A stretch of DNA of 64,000 nt. Source: CAXXOK01 sp963675925. GTDB taxonomy: Bacteria; Bacillota; Clostridia; Christensenellales; Aristaeellaceae. Positions 26,762-35,359 of this stretch are shown in pieces. The notes below the pieces were generated by a model. The model made no database searches. It had not been told where the DNA came from and saw only the letters and a list, made by a program, of their open reading frames with translations. Position 1 is the first letter of the stretch. Every line of letters starts with the position of its first letter. The translations under genes were made by a program, and so were the position numbers. The stretch spans positions 124,001-188,000 of the forward strand of contig CAXXIB010000004.1 of the NCBI GenBank assembly GCA_963675925.2, in the 5' to 3' direction.

Positions 26762-29182
26762 CTATTTTGCTGCATTTTTCGCAGGTTGCTGCGCAAGCTT
26801 CGGTCTGCGAAAGAAGTCCCTCACTAGCCGACCCAGGCCGCGGAACGCGTGGCCGTTTACCATCAGCAGTATATCGTCGACCATTTTCATCGATACCATG
26901 CCGTTCATCATCTTGCCCATTCCGCGAAACGGCATACTATAAATAAATAAGACATTGAGATCGGGTTTACCCTTGGCGATACTGCGCCGGACCATCCCAG
27001 CGAGTAGCCTACTTATCATTCTGGCCAGCGGATTTCTGGCATAAAACATCTGGGATATCGTATCGTTATAGCCGAGCAAAGCCTTTGTATCCCAGCTTGG
27101 ATTGGGAATCTCATGGCCGAGCAGCTCGCGGAATGCATCGTCCGTAACCTGATCCGGCCGAGGCTCCATGTAGCAGTCGAGGGGTTTGCCCGCATATGGG
27201 TTAGGTGCACCAGTCCCTGTAACCCGCAGCGTTCCCGATAGCCGGATATCCTGGCTGCTGGCTCCAATCTGCAGGCTGTACTCACCCTCTTCGATCTCAA
27301 ACCGGTTGGTTTCTACATTAAAATACCGAAATGTATAGGTATCCAGCGGAATACTGACTTGCTTGCTCTGGCCCGGTTGCAGCCAGACTTTGGTAAACCC
27401 TTTCAGCTCCAGCGCCGGTCTGAAAACCTGTGCTCCGGGAAGTGATACATACAACTGCGCGACCTCTGCGCCGGCACAGGCACCCGTGTTGGTGATCTTG
27501 AAGCCGATTTTCTCGCTGTCAATGGTAAGCTCATCATACGCAAAACTTGTATAGCTCAGACCAAAACCAAACGGAAACTGTACGGGAGTATGCATTGACG
27601 CAAACGCACGATACCCGACAAACAGTCCCTCCCGGTACTCGCTTGTACGCTCCTTACCGGGGTAGTATTGACCTGATGGCACATCGCCATATGACACGGG
27701 ATAAGTCTCCGACAGCTTTCCGCTTGGGCAAACAGCTCCTGTCAGAATATTGTGGATGGCCCATGCCCCCGCCTGGCCGGGAAGGCTTGCATACACCAGC
27801 GCTTCACAGGTGTTCAGCCATGGCATTTCCATAGCGCTTCCGCCCAACAATACCACGACTATATGAGGGTTAACGCTATGGATTCGTTTCAGCAATCGCG
27901 TCTGATTTTCCGGCAAGTGCATATGGCCCCGGTCTAAACCTTCCACTTCCAGGCTCTCTGTCAACCCCATATAGAGAATGACCGTATCAGCGGCACCGGC
28001 AAGCGTTTCAGCTTCCAGCGCCAGGGATTCGTCCCAGGTATCCATGCGTTTGTAGCCCTGCGCATAACCTTCCATATGGATAAACCCTTGTTCATGGACA
28101 GCTGTTGGAATGTCTATTCTTGCCGCGTTTACATTACTGCTCCCAGCGCCCTGAAAACGAGGGTTTTGCGCTAAATCCCCAATCACAGCAACCTTTTCGG
28201 CCACTTTTAACGGAAGAATGTCATGCTCGTTCTTCAGCAAAACAATAGAGGCCTCTGCTAATTTGCAGGCAGCTTCATGCTGTGCCTCCATATCGACAGG
28301 TACACCGGGTGTCTTTGCCTTGCTGGATAATAGTAGCTCCAATAACACACTCAAGCGTTCATCAATTAACGATTCCTCAATTTCACCATTCTGTACAGCA
28401 TGTAGAAGTTGAACAGCGCTATCATCTCCCGTCGAAGGCATTTCCAAATGCATACCGGCGCGAACACCTTCGACAAAATCGTTGCTTCCGCCCCAATCTG
28501 TCACAACCGCACCATCAAAGCCCCATTCCTTGCAAAGCACATCCTGTAAAAGATACGTGTTCTCATTGGCGTATACACCATTGACTTTATTGTAAGAGGT
28601 CATTAATGCCTTTGGCTTGCCTTCCCTGACAGCAATCTCGAAGCCGGTTAAATACAGTTCCCTTAGGGTTCGTTCATCTACAATACTATCGTTGTGCATG
28701 CGGAACGTTTCCTGATTATTCGCTGCGAAATGCTTGATACAAGATGCAACTCCGTTAGCCTGAACTCCCTGTACAAATGCCGCCGCCATTTTCCCGGACA
28801 GATATGGATCCTCAGCGTAATACTCAAAATTACGCCCGCAAAGAGGATTGCGTTTAATATTTAACCCTGGAGCTAAAAGCACCTGAACGTCCTGCGACGC
28901 CGCCTCAGCACCGATGATTTTTCCAGCTTGATAGGCTGCATCCACATCCCAGCTATTTGCACATGTAGCAGATGCTGGTATACATGTCGCCTTTGAACTT
29001 TCATTTAGACCCAGATGATCGCCGGCTGCTAACTGTTTTCGCAAACCGCTTGGACCGTCCGCAAGAGTCATCGAGGGAATATGTAAACGTTCTATAGCAC
29101 GAGTATGCCATACGTCCTGGCCGCTGAGCAAAGAACATTTTTCCTGAAGTGTCATCTGTGAAATCAGTTTAGCATGTTTCAT
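26762..29182 (-). CDS. Glycoside hydrolase family 3 enzyme, conventional domain order
   Basis: The 806-residue cytoplasmic protein (no signal peptide) has the standard GH3 order. The N-terminal TIM barrel carries DGPSGLR, KHFAANNQE, MTSYNKVNG and the nucleophile Asp229 in VVTDWGG. The alpha/beta sandwich follows (VLLKNEHDILPL, AGSSNV, VLLGGSAMEMPW), then a fibronectin III-like domain (about residues 570-640). About 150 extra C-terminal residues end in KLAQQPAKNAAK. Likely activity is beta-glucosidase or beta-xylosidase on imported oligosaccharides, but the specificity cannot be read from sequence. The ATG follows GGGGGATTACC. It is the gene before gtrA on the same strand. Confidence 0.88.
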   Translation of the reverse strand: MKHAKLISQMTLQEKCSLLSGQDVWHTRAIERLHIPSMTLADGPSGLRKQLAAGDHLGLNESSKATCIPASATCANSWDVDAAYQAGKIIGAEAASQDVQVLLAPGLNIKRNPLCGRNFEYYAEDPYLSGKMAAAFVQGVQANGVASCIKHFAANNQETFRMHNDSIVDERTLRELYLTGFEIAVREGKPKALMTSYNKVNGVYANENTYLLQDVLCKEWGFDGAVVTDWGGSNDFVEGVRAGMHLEMPSTGDDSAVQLLHAVQNGEIEESLIDERLSVLLELLLSSKAKTPGVPVDMEAQHEAACKLAEASIVLLKNEHDILPLKVAEKVAVIGDLAQNPRFQGAGSSNVNAARIDIPTAVHEQGFIHMEGYAQGYKRMDTWDESLALEAETLAGAADTVILYMGLTESLEVEGLDRGHMHLPENQTRLLKRIHSVNPHIVVVLLGGSAMEMPWLNTCEALVYASLPGQAGAWAIHNILTGAVCPSGKLSETYPVSYGDVPSGQYYPGKERTSEYREGLFVGYRAFASMHTPVQFPFGFGLSYTSFAYDELTIDSEKIGFKITNTGACAGAEVAQLYVSLPGAQVFRPALELKGFTKVWLQPGQSKQVSIPLDTYTFRYFNVETNRFEIEEGEYSLQIGASSQDIRLSGTLRVTGTGAPNPYAGKPLDCYMEPRPDQVTDDAFRELLGHEIPNPSWDTKALLGYNDTISQMFYARNPLARMISRLLAGMVRRSIAKGKPDLNVLFIYSMPFRGMGKMMNGMVSMKMVDDILLMVNGHAFRGLGRLVRDFFRRPKLAQQPAKNAAK

Positions 29183-29220
29183 GGTAATCCCCCGATTTTC
29201 TTGTCACATAGCAAGTTCTT

Positions 29221-29382
29221 TTATGCTTCATTGCGCTGTACTATCATCGCTTGTTCATTTTGAAGATTCTTCTCAATCGTAAAGAAGAGGATTCGTACCG
29301 CACATAGCACGTAGGTAACCGTTTCCACCCAGATATAGCTTAGCGCAATTGTACTGTGGACAACTGCCGTTTGTTCTGCGCT
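29221..29382 (-). pseudogene. Possible C-terminal remnant of an MFS/GPH sugar transporter
   Basis: A 53-codon frame between stops reads, from about 29346, ALSYIWVETVTYVLCAVRIL then FFTIEKNLQNEQ and ends at TAA. A hydrophobic helix followed by a short charged tail of this kind is typical of the end of GPH-family sugar/cation symporters. There is no start codon or upstream part, so it is at best a relic, and chance is possible. Confidence 0.3.
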
Positions 29383-29516
29383 TCAGAGCGTAACATCAGC
29401 AGTTTGGCTATATCCGCCCCCATTGAGCATAGCGCTGAATATCGCGTTGCATATCGGTGTAGCATCCGCCATAAGGCAAATTGTCTAAATGACCGGATGA
29501 GAAAGCCGTATATGCG

Positions 29517-30959
29517 TCAGATGAGTTCAAATGAGTAAAAATCCAGAGCACCTTTTCCCAGATATCTGAAATATAGTGCGGTGACGCCATCGTCGAATTG
29601 GATGGCAGAAAATGCGTTCATGGACAGCCCTTGCGTTTTAACCTTGATCTGTGCGGCGATACGCTCAAAGTGCGCAAAGGCGGAGATTTGCATCACACCG
29701 TCACAACATCCGGCATACGTTACACAGATCCTCTCAAGCTTCTCTATGAGGAAATACTTGAAACCCGCCACACTTCCATCCCGCATGTTGGTGATATATT
29801 GCACGGCGTCAGGGCTTTCATCTTTTCCGTTCTGGGTCAGGTACGGATGGCGCTTTTTCGGAAAACGCCGGTCATAGCGGGCTGTTCCCTCGCGGCTCCA
29901 TAGGTTACAGGCTATACGAGCCTCGAATCGCCCTCTTCCCTGCAACGGTTCGCCATTAAGGCCGCAGCTGGTGATTTCCGCCTGTTGAAACCCCCCATCC
30001 GGCGTACGGATCAGAGGTTGTGCGCAAGCTTGCCTGGAATACGAATGACGATTGGTATGTCTGTGATAAAAGATGTACCACTGTCCGTTGAGTTCCACCA
30101 TACCGCCGTGTGTGTTACCCAGATAATTAGCCGCTTTGGTTTCATCTTCATTGCCATGGAGAAACAGATCTCCCACATCCACCAGCGTACCGCCAAAGCG
30201 GAACCCGCTGTCCGGACTGTCGCTTATGGCATAACACAACTCGTGATTGTGCCGGGATGAGTATACAAATACATAACGACCATCAATTTTTCGAATGGAA
30301 CTCGCTTCAAAAAACTCATGGTTTTGAAAATCATGATCAGGGTGATTGCCCTGACGAGGAAACAACAGCTTGGGGCCAGTTTTCACTGTTAGCATATCGC
30401 TTTCCAGCTCCAGCACCACACAACCGCTATTTTGCAGGCTGTGGAACCTTGACAGAAGACGCGGAACCTTTGTGGCAAACCCGGAGTATAAATATATCCT
30501 TCCATCATCATCGACCAACACCGCAGGATCAAATGGTAGTTCATCACCGGAACGCGAGCCCCAGATACGCCCGTTTGCAAAGCGGATATAACCATGGAAC
30601 ACAAAGGGCCCAACAGGAGTATCGCTCACAGCGACGCTCATCCGCCCTGCAAAGTCCACCGTATAGAAGAGATAATACCTGCCATCAAGTCCGGCAGCCA
30701 TGTCCGGTGCAAATAACAGCCTTAAGCCAAATTTATTGATAGGGTCCTGCTTTTTCCGATAGATGACCCCTTCATACCGCCAGTCACTTAGATCCTGCAG
30801 AGGAGCAGACCAGCACACATAATCGTTCATGCAGAAGATCGGAGCACCGAACCTGTCGTGAGAACCATATATATAAACACGGTCATTATATATGTATGGT
30901 TCCGCATCCGGGATATACTCGTTTGAAGGGAGAAACGGATTAAACGTCTGCATGTACAA
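29517..30959 (-). CDS. Glycoside hydrolase family 43 enzyme
   Basis: This 480-residue cytoplasmic protein has the five-bladed propeller signatures of GH43: catalytic base Asp18 in YIPDAEPY, the pKa-modulating Asp144 in LPFDPAVLVDDDG, and the general acid Glu218 in HEFFEASS. A C-terminal beta-rich region (about 340-480) may be a carbohydrate-binding or accessory domain. Arabinofuranosidase or beta-xylosidase activity is likely. The start is either TTG at 30959, five bases from CGAGG, or ATG at 30953. I keep the longer form. It lies between GH3 genes on the same strand, which fits arabinoxylan-type oligosaccharide breakdown. Confidence 0.87.
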   Translation of the reverse strand: MYMQTFNPFLPSNEYIPDAEPYIYNDRVYIYGSHDRFGAPIFCMNDYVCWSAPLQDLSDWRYEGVIYRKKQDPINKFGLRLLFAPDMAAGLDGRYYLFYTVDFAGRMSVAVSDTPVGPFVFHGYIRFANGRIWGSRSGDELPFDPAVLVDDDGRIYLYSGFATKVPRLLSRFHSLQNSGCVVLELESDMLTVKTGPKLLFPRQGNHPDHDFQNHEFFEASSIRKIDGRYVFVYSSRHNHELCYAISDSPDSGFRFGGTLVDVGDLFLHGNEDETKAANYLGNTHGGMVELNGQWYIFYHRHTNRHSYSRQACAQPLIRTPDGGFQQAEITSCGLNGEPLQGRGRFEARIACNLWSREGTARYDRRFPKKRHPYLTQNGKDESPDAVQYITNMRDGSVAGFKYFLIEKLERICVTYAGCCDGVMQISAFAHFERIAAQIKVKTQGLSMNAFSAIQFDDGVTALYFRYLGKGALDFYSFELI

Positions 30960-31006
30960 CTAGACCTCGACAACTTTTGTGATAAGGCGATATGAAGGGA
31001 TCCATG

Positions 31007-33910
31007 TTATTGTTGTTTCTTACGTTTCGAACGCCTGACAAAGACCACGATTCCCCAAAGAATAAGAATCGTGCCAAGCAGTGCATCAACAAGATACATA
31101 TAGATAAGCCACAGCGGGCTGCGATATCCCACAACCTCAGCATTCATAGCATTTGAATTGACAAACGCATAAAGAATGTTTTTAGTCGCAGTCCGAAGCA
31201 CAATAGCGTCACCATTTGCAGATGTGTCTGCGTCGGTCCACATGCTTGAGGTCAATGTGGCTAGATTCAAGTCGCCTCCGGCATAAAACATCTGTTTGGG
31301 AATCATGTACTGCGGAATGGTATTGAAATCGGAAATTACATAGCCTCGGAAACCCCATTCGTTGCGCAGTATTTCTGTCATCAACCGATAATCGCCGCCT
31401 GTCCAGCGGGTCCCGATGCGGTTGAACGAACTCATCAGCCCGCGCGCTTGGCTTTGTTTGAGACCGATTTCGAATGCCTTCAAGTAAATTTCACGCAGGC
31501 TTTGTTCTGTCAGCCATGAGAGATCACCACCGATCGACCGATGCGTCTCCTGTTCGTTAACGGCAAAGTGTTTGATAGCTGGTATGACACCTTTGGCCTG
31601 CATACCGCGAATTTCTGCTGCCGCGATGGTACCTGTGATGAATGGATCTTCAGAAAAATATTCGGAACAACGCCCACCAAAGGGGCTACGGTGGATATTC
31701 ACGCCAGGCGCATAGATGCTAGAGTAGGGCTGCCCGGTCGCTTTGTCTCCCAGAATACCCTCCTCCCCAAGTGCTTGGCCCATTTCTTCCATCAGGCCGA
31801 TATTCCAGGTGGATGCCATTACTGGCTCGCTGACATACTGGCAGGTCCCGTTAATCTGCTCCTTGTTCATAAAGCAGGTAAAGCCCGCGGGACCATCGCC
31901 GTGAAGTGTCGACGGCATACCGATATATTCCAAAGCTAACGTATGATACGCGCCGTAATTGATTAAATCCAGCATATCCTGATCGTTGCAGGCGTCTAGA
32001 ATTTCCTCCCAGCGCTCATCATCATAATCAACGATCGCCCTGTATGATTCTGCCGCGGTATCTGGCAGCAGATCGCGCATAGTTGACAGGATCTCCGAAT
32101 CAAACCACGGGTATTCCATGGCATCAAAGTCGGTTGGATTGTTAGGTTCCGTGTCCCGTAATTCCTCATATAAGCGGGCAATGCCAACGTGTGTTTCAGC
32201 AGTTTGCGCCGTTGGCCATGTGCCTTCCCAATCAGAACGAGATAGCAGTGTCGATAACTCCCAGTCGCTGTCCAGGTATTCTTCCACGCCGGTGTAGCGG
32301 TTTTCAACGTTGTCACCGGTCAGCGGATCGGTGTGGAATTGAATGTCCTGGGTAAGCTCAACTGCAATAGTAGCAACAGGTTCATGCACGTTTCTGGATA
32401 CGCTCAGGGTATAGACCCCGGCTTCCAGCTCGTAACCCGCAAATCCGTTGCCGTTAGCATCGCGGTAATCATAGCTGGCGGCATCGTACGGTGTAAAAGA
32501 CACGGCGGTGGTTTCACTCTCACCAGGCTGGAGCAAGCTGGTTTTTGCATAGCCAACCAGCACTTTGTGCGCTTTTTCAATACCTCCAGGGGTATACGGT
32601 GCGGTCGCATAAAGCTCCACCACATCTTTTCCGGCAATATCACCGGTGTTGGTGACCGTTACATCAATTGTCATTGTTTCATCCTGAGAGATTGATGTAG
32701 AAGACGCCACACCGACTTCCCATGCAAAGGATGTGTAGCTCAGGCCATATCCAAAGGGATACACTACATTTTCACGGTACCATTCTTCACCATCGGTTAA
32801 GCCACGGGTCTCGTAATACCGGTAGCCAACATAAATCCCTTCCTCATAATCGACGGAGTAGTACAATCCGCCATCATACTTATCGGTCTCATCAGGCGAG
32901 CTGCCAGTACCGAAGTTTATAAACGTTGGGTTCTGGGTGAAATCCGATGCCCATGTATCGACTAAACGGCCGGAAGGATTCACTGTGCCGTTGAGAACCT
33001 CGCCAAGGGCCAGAATACCATTGCTGCCGGCAAACCCGAACCAAACGGCTGCGTCAATATCCTGTGCGAAAGCCGCATATTCCGGATCGGTCAGAAAAGT
33101 CGCCTCAAAGCTTGATGGTGTATTAAACAACACGATCACCTGATCAAAACCGGCGGCACAAACTGCTGCCAGCAAATCGCGTTCATTCTGATCAAGTTCC
33201 AGATAATGATCATCAGGATTCGCAGCGCCTTCCGTAGTGCCCTGATAACGCGGAAGATCAAAACCCTCACCACCAATGCGGGTGATAACTACCAGCGCCG
33301 CATCGCTGTAATCTGCATAGCTGCTCTTTACTGCCTGGGTGTACTTGCTCTGGGGCGTTTCACCTACGGCAATACGTTGGTTACTCCCGCTGTCCAAATC
33401 GCTGGAGTTGGCTGAACGACCCGAACCGGATGCTCCATTGTTTTCATAGAAGGACTTCAGTGTCGGATTCACATTGAATCCCGCTTCACCAAGACTGTCA
33501 AACAGGTCTTTATTGTTGCTTGTGTCAAATCCTCCGGAACCCGATCCGCCATAGGCGAGATTGACGCTGTTTTTGCCAAACACGCTAATTTTAGCGCCTT
33601 TGGCCAACGGCAGCGCCTGCGCCTGGTTCTTTAAAAGGACAAACCCTTCCTGTGCCAGTTTCAGGTTCACCGCCTGTGCATTTTGGAACGCCTCGGTTTT
33701 AGACGTTGCATTTTGCGCAGGATACATGGATACAATATCGGTATTATAAATAGGACGCTGTCCTCCAAACACCGTATCCAACAAACCGCTAAATATCGTT
33801 GTAGCTAGGATATTGACTGTGATCATAACCACCAGCAACAAACTGGTCACCACAGCCCATACCCATACTCCACGGTTTTTCTTTGTTTTCTTTACATGTG
33901 TTGCCGTCAT
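31007..33910 (-). CDS. Membrane-anchored, circularly permuted GH3 enzyme
   Basis: This 967-residue protein has a hydrophobic anchor at each end: residues about 14-40 (WVWAVVTSLLLVVMITVNIL) and about 935-957, followed by RRSKRKKQQ. Domain order is reversed compared with normal GH3. The alpha/beta-sandwich domain comes first (GFVLLKNQAQALPL, YGGSGSGGF, HYLELDQNERDL), then a fibronectin III-like part (about 400-490), and last the TIM barrel with GPAGFTCF, NIHRSPFGGRCSEYF, KHFAVNEQETHR and nucleophile Asp861 in VISDFN. Permuted GH3 enzymes are known from gut and rumen Clostridia. Here the enzyme appears to be tethered at both ends, facing outward. Confidence 0.86.
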   Translation of the reverse strand: MTATHVKKTKKNRGVWVWAVVTSLLLVVMITVNILATTIFSGLLDTVFGGQRPIYNTDIVSMYPAQNATSKTEAFQNAQAVNLKLAQEGFVLLKNQAQALPLAKGAKISVFGKNSVNLAYGGSGSGGFDTSNNKDLFDSLGEAGFNVNPTLKSFYENNGASGSGRSANSSDLDSGSNQRIAVGETPQSKYTQAVKSSYADYSDAALVVITRIGGEGFDLPRYQGTTEGAANPDDHYLELDQNERDLLAAVCAAGFDQVIVLFNTPSSFEATFLTDPEYAAFAQDIDAAVWFGFAGSNGILALGEVLNGTVNPSGRLVDTWASDFTQNPTFINFGTGSSPDETDKYDGGLYYSVDYEEGIYVGYRYYETRGLTDGEEWYRENVVYPFGYGLSYTSFAWEVGVASSTSISQDETMTIDVTVTNTGDIAGKDVVELYATAPYTPGGIEKAHKVLVGYAKTSLLQPGESETTAVSFTPYDAASYDYRDANGNGFAGYELEAGVYTLSVSRNVHEPVATIAVELTQDIQFHTDPLTGDNVENRYTGVEEYLDSDWELSTLLSRSDWEGTWPTAQTAETHVGIARLYEELRDTEPNNPTDFDAMEYPWFDSEILSTMRDLLPDTAAESYRAIVDYDDERWEEILDACNDQDMLDLINYGAYHTLALEYIGMPSTLHGDGPAGFTCFMNKEQINGTCQYVSEPVMASTWNIGLMEEMGQALGEEGILGDKATGQPYSSIYAPGVNIHRSPFGGRCSEYFSEDPFITGTIAAAEIRGMQAKGVIPAIKHFAVNEQETHRSIGGDLSWLTEQSLREIYLKAFEIGLKQSQARGLMSSFNRIGTRWTGGDYRLMTEILRNEWGFRGYVISDFNTIPQYMIPKQMFYAGGDLNLATLTSSMWTDADTSANGDAIVLRTATKNILYAFVNSNAMNAEVVGYRSPLWLIYMYLVDALLGTILILWGIVVFVRRSKRKKQQ

Positions 33911-33923
33911 AATTCTATCACCT

Positions 33924-35273
33924 TTAGTGCTTGTAATTATCTAGCGCAGGTACGCCATGGTTTTCATCCCAGATCAGCACTGCCTGTGTATCGATCATCA
34001 GTGCATCCACAAGCGGTGCGTGTGCAAGCATCGTTGTGCCGGGATATTCCTCGTTGTTTTCTGTCATAAGCTTCACAAGATTCGCACCTTCTTGAAGGTT
34101 GATATTTGTTGCGATGATAAACCGTTTAAAATCAGGACTTGGCGCTACAAACATCACTGGGTCGAACGGCGGAACATTATCAATAACGATCTGCTCGTAG
34201 GCAAGTTTCTCACCGTTAAGGTATATCCCGAAATTGCTGGAATCGATGGATAAATTATCCATCTCCGCAGACAGACTGATCGCGATCGTAGCATCCTCTA
34301 CCGCCATATCGCTGGCAAAGTAAAACTCCAATGAGTTGCCAAACTTGTACAGATAGCCCACACAGCGGTCGTTGCTGCAGTTCTGCCCCTCTTTGAGCAA
34401 TATCATGCCTGTTTCATTCGCAGTACCAGACACGGCAGGCCCTGTTTTTCCGGACAAATTCGTGTCCTCTGCTTCAAACACCCAGTGCTGCACACCATTG
34501 ACATCCTTCAGCCAAGATGCAGTGATCGTTGTATCTTCTTCCACGGGCTTACTGAAGTCAAACACATTGCCGGATGGATCCAACCAGGTATCAAAGGTAT
34601 ATCCCACCCGCACCGGTGTAACAGCAGGCATATTGACCAAAGTGCCCGCATTCACTGGATAAGTGTAACTAGCCATTGCCAAACCGTAATATCCGTAATC
34701 AAATGTAATATCCGCTTGCGCTGCATCGGCTTGAAGCCAGAGCGCGAACAGGTTTACATCTTCCGTAATCTCAGTATCAAAATCAAATTTAGCCGTATAA
34801 TCCTGGTTCACGTACCAGGCAATAAACGTATACCCGTCGCGAACAGGTGTAACTTCATCAATCGTCTGCCCTTTAACAACTTCAAACATTTCAGGTGCAG
34901 GCGCGCTTTCGTAGTTCTCGTCAAAGGTTACAAAAAAGCTGTTGTTGGCGACTTCGACAGTAAACCGGGCGGATTTCCTGCCGACTTTCAAAGTAACTGT
35001 TTTGGTTCCTGATGCATTCATTCCGGGTTCTTTAACAGTAAGACCGGTGGCATTCATCGACAGTTCATCCGTTGTTCCGTCATCATAGTTTACAATAACT
35101 GTACCGCCTTCCATCGTAAACTCATCACCGACCACATAGGCGGTTTTATTTGGCAGCGAACCGATTTCCAGTTTGGTCACGGTTTTTGCAGAGTCCACCG
35201 CATCGGCAGCATAAGCGGCCGAACCGACCAATACGCAAATCAGTGCCAAAAGTAAAGCAGTCAGTTTCTTCAT
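33924..35273 (-). CDS. Secreted surface protein with Big_3, InlB-type repeats and CBM6/35-like domain
   Basis: This 449-residue exported protein has a signal peptide ending AAYA-ADAV. In order it has a bacterial Ig-like domain (about 30-110: LPNKTAYVVGDEF, GGTVIVNYDDG), two InlB B-repeat/Flg_new-like units (about 111-175 with DGYTFIAWYVNQD, and about 190-255 with VGYTFDTWLDPSG), then a beta-sandwich beginning WVFEAEDTNLSGKTGP that resembles CBM6/CBM35. No sortase motif is visible. It probably binds carbohydrate at the cell surface. It lies 13 bases upstream of the membrane-anchored GH3 gene and 86 bases after the large GH3 gene, so the three are likely co-transcribed. Confidence 0.8.
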   Translation of the reverse strand: MKKLTALLLALICVLVGSAAYAADAVDSAKTVTKLEIGSLPNKTAYVVGDEFTMEGGTVIVNYDDGTTDELSMNATGLTVKEPGMNASGTKTVTLKVGRKSARFTVEVANNSFFVTFDENYESAPAPEMFEVVKGQTIDEVTPVRDGYTFIAWYVNQDYTAKFDFDTEITEDVNLFALWLQADAAQADITFDYGYYGLAMASYTYPVNAGTLVNMPAVTPVRVGYTFDTWLDPSGNVFDFSKPVEEDTTITASWLKDVNGVQHWVFEAEDTNLSGKTGPAVSGTANETGMILLKEGQNCSNDRCVGYLYKFGNSLEFYFASDMAVEDATIAISLSAEMDNLSIDSSNFGIYLNGEKLAYEQIVIDNVPPFDPVMFVAPSPDFKRFIIATNINLQEGANLVKLMTENNEEYPGTTMLAHAPLVDALMIDTQAVLIWDENHGVPALDNYKH

Positions 35274-35359
35274 GATTATTTCCTCCCGTTATTGTCTGCG
35301 ATATCAAAGCAATGTGGGACCCGGCCGCATTGCTGCGGCCGGGGCCCGGGAATCAAGGG

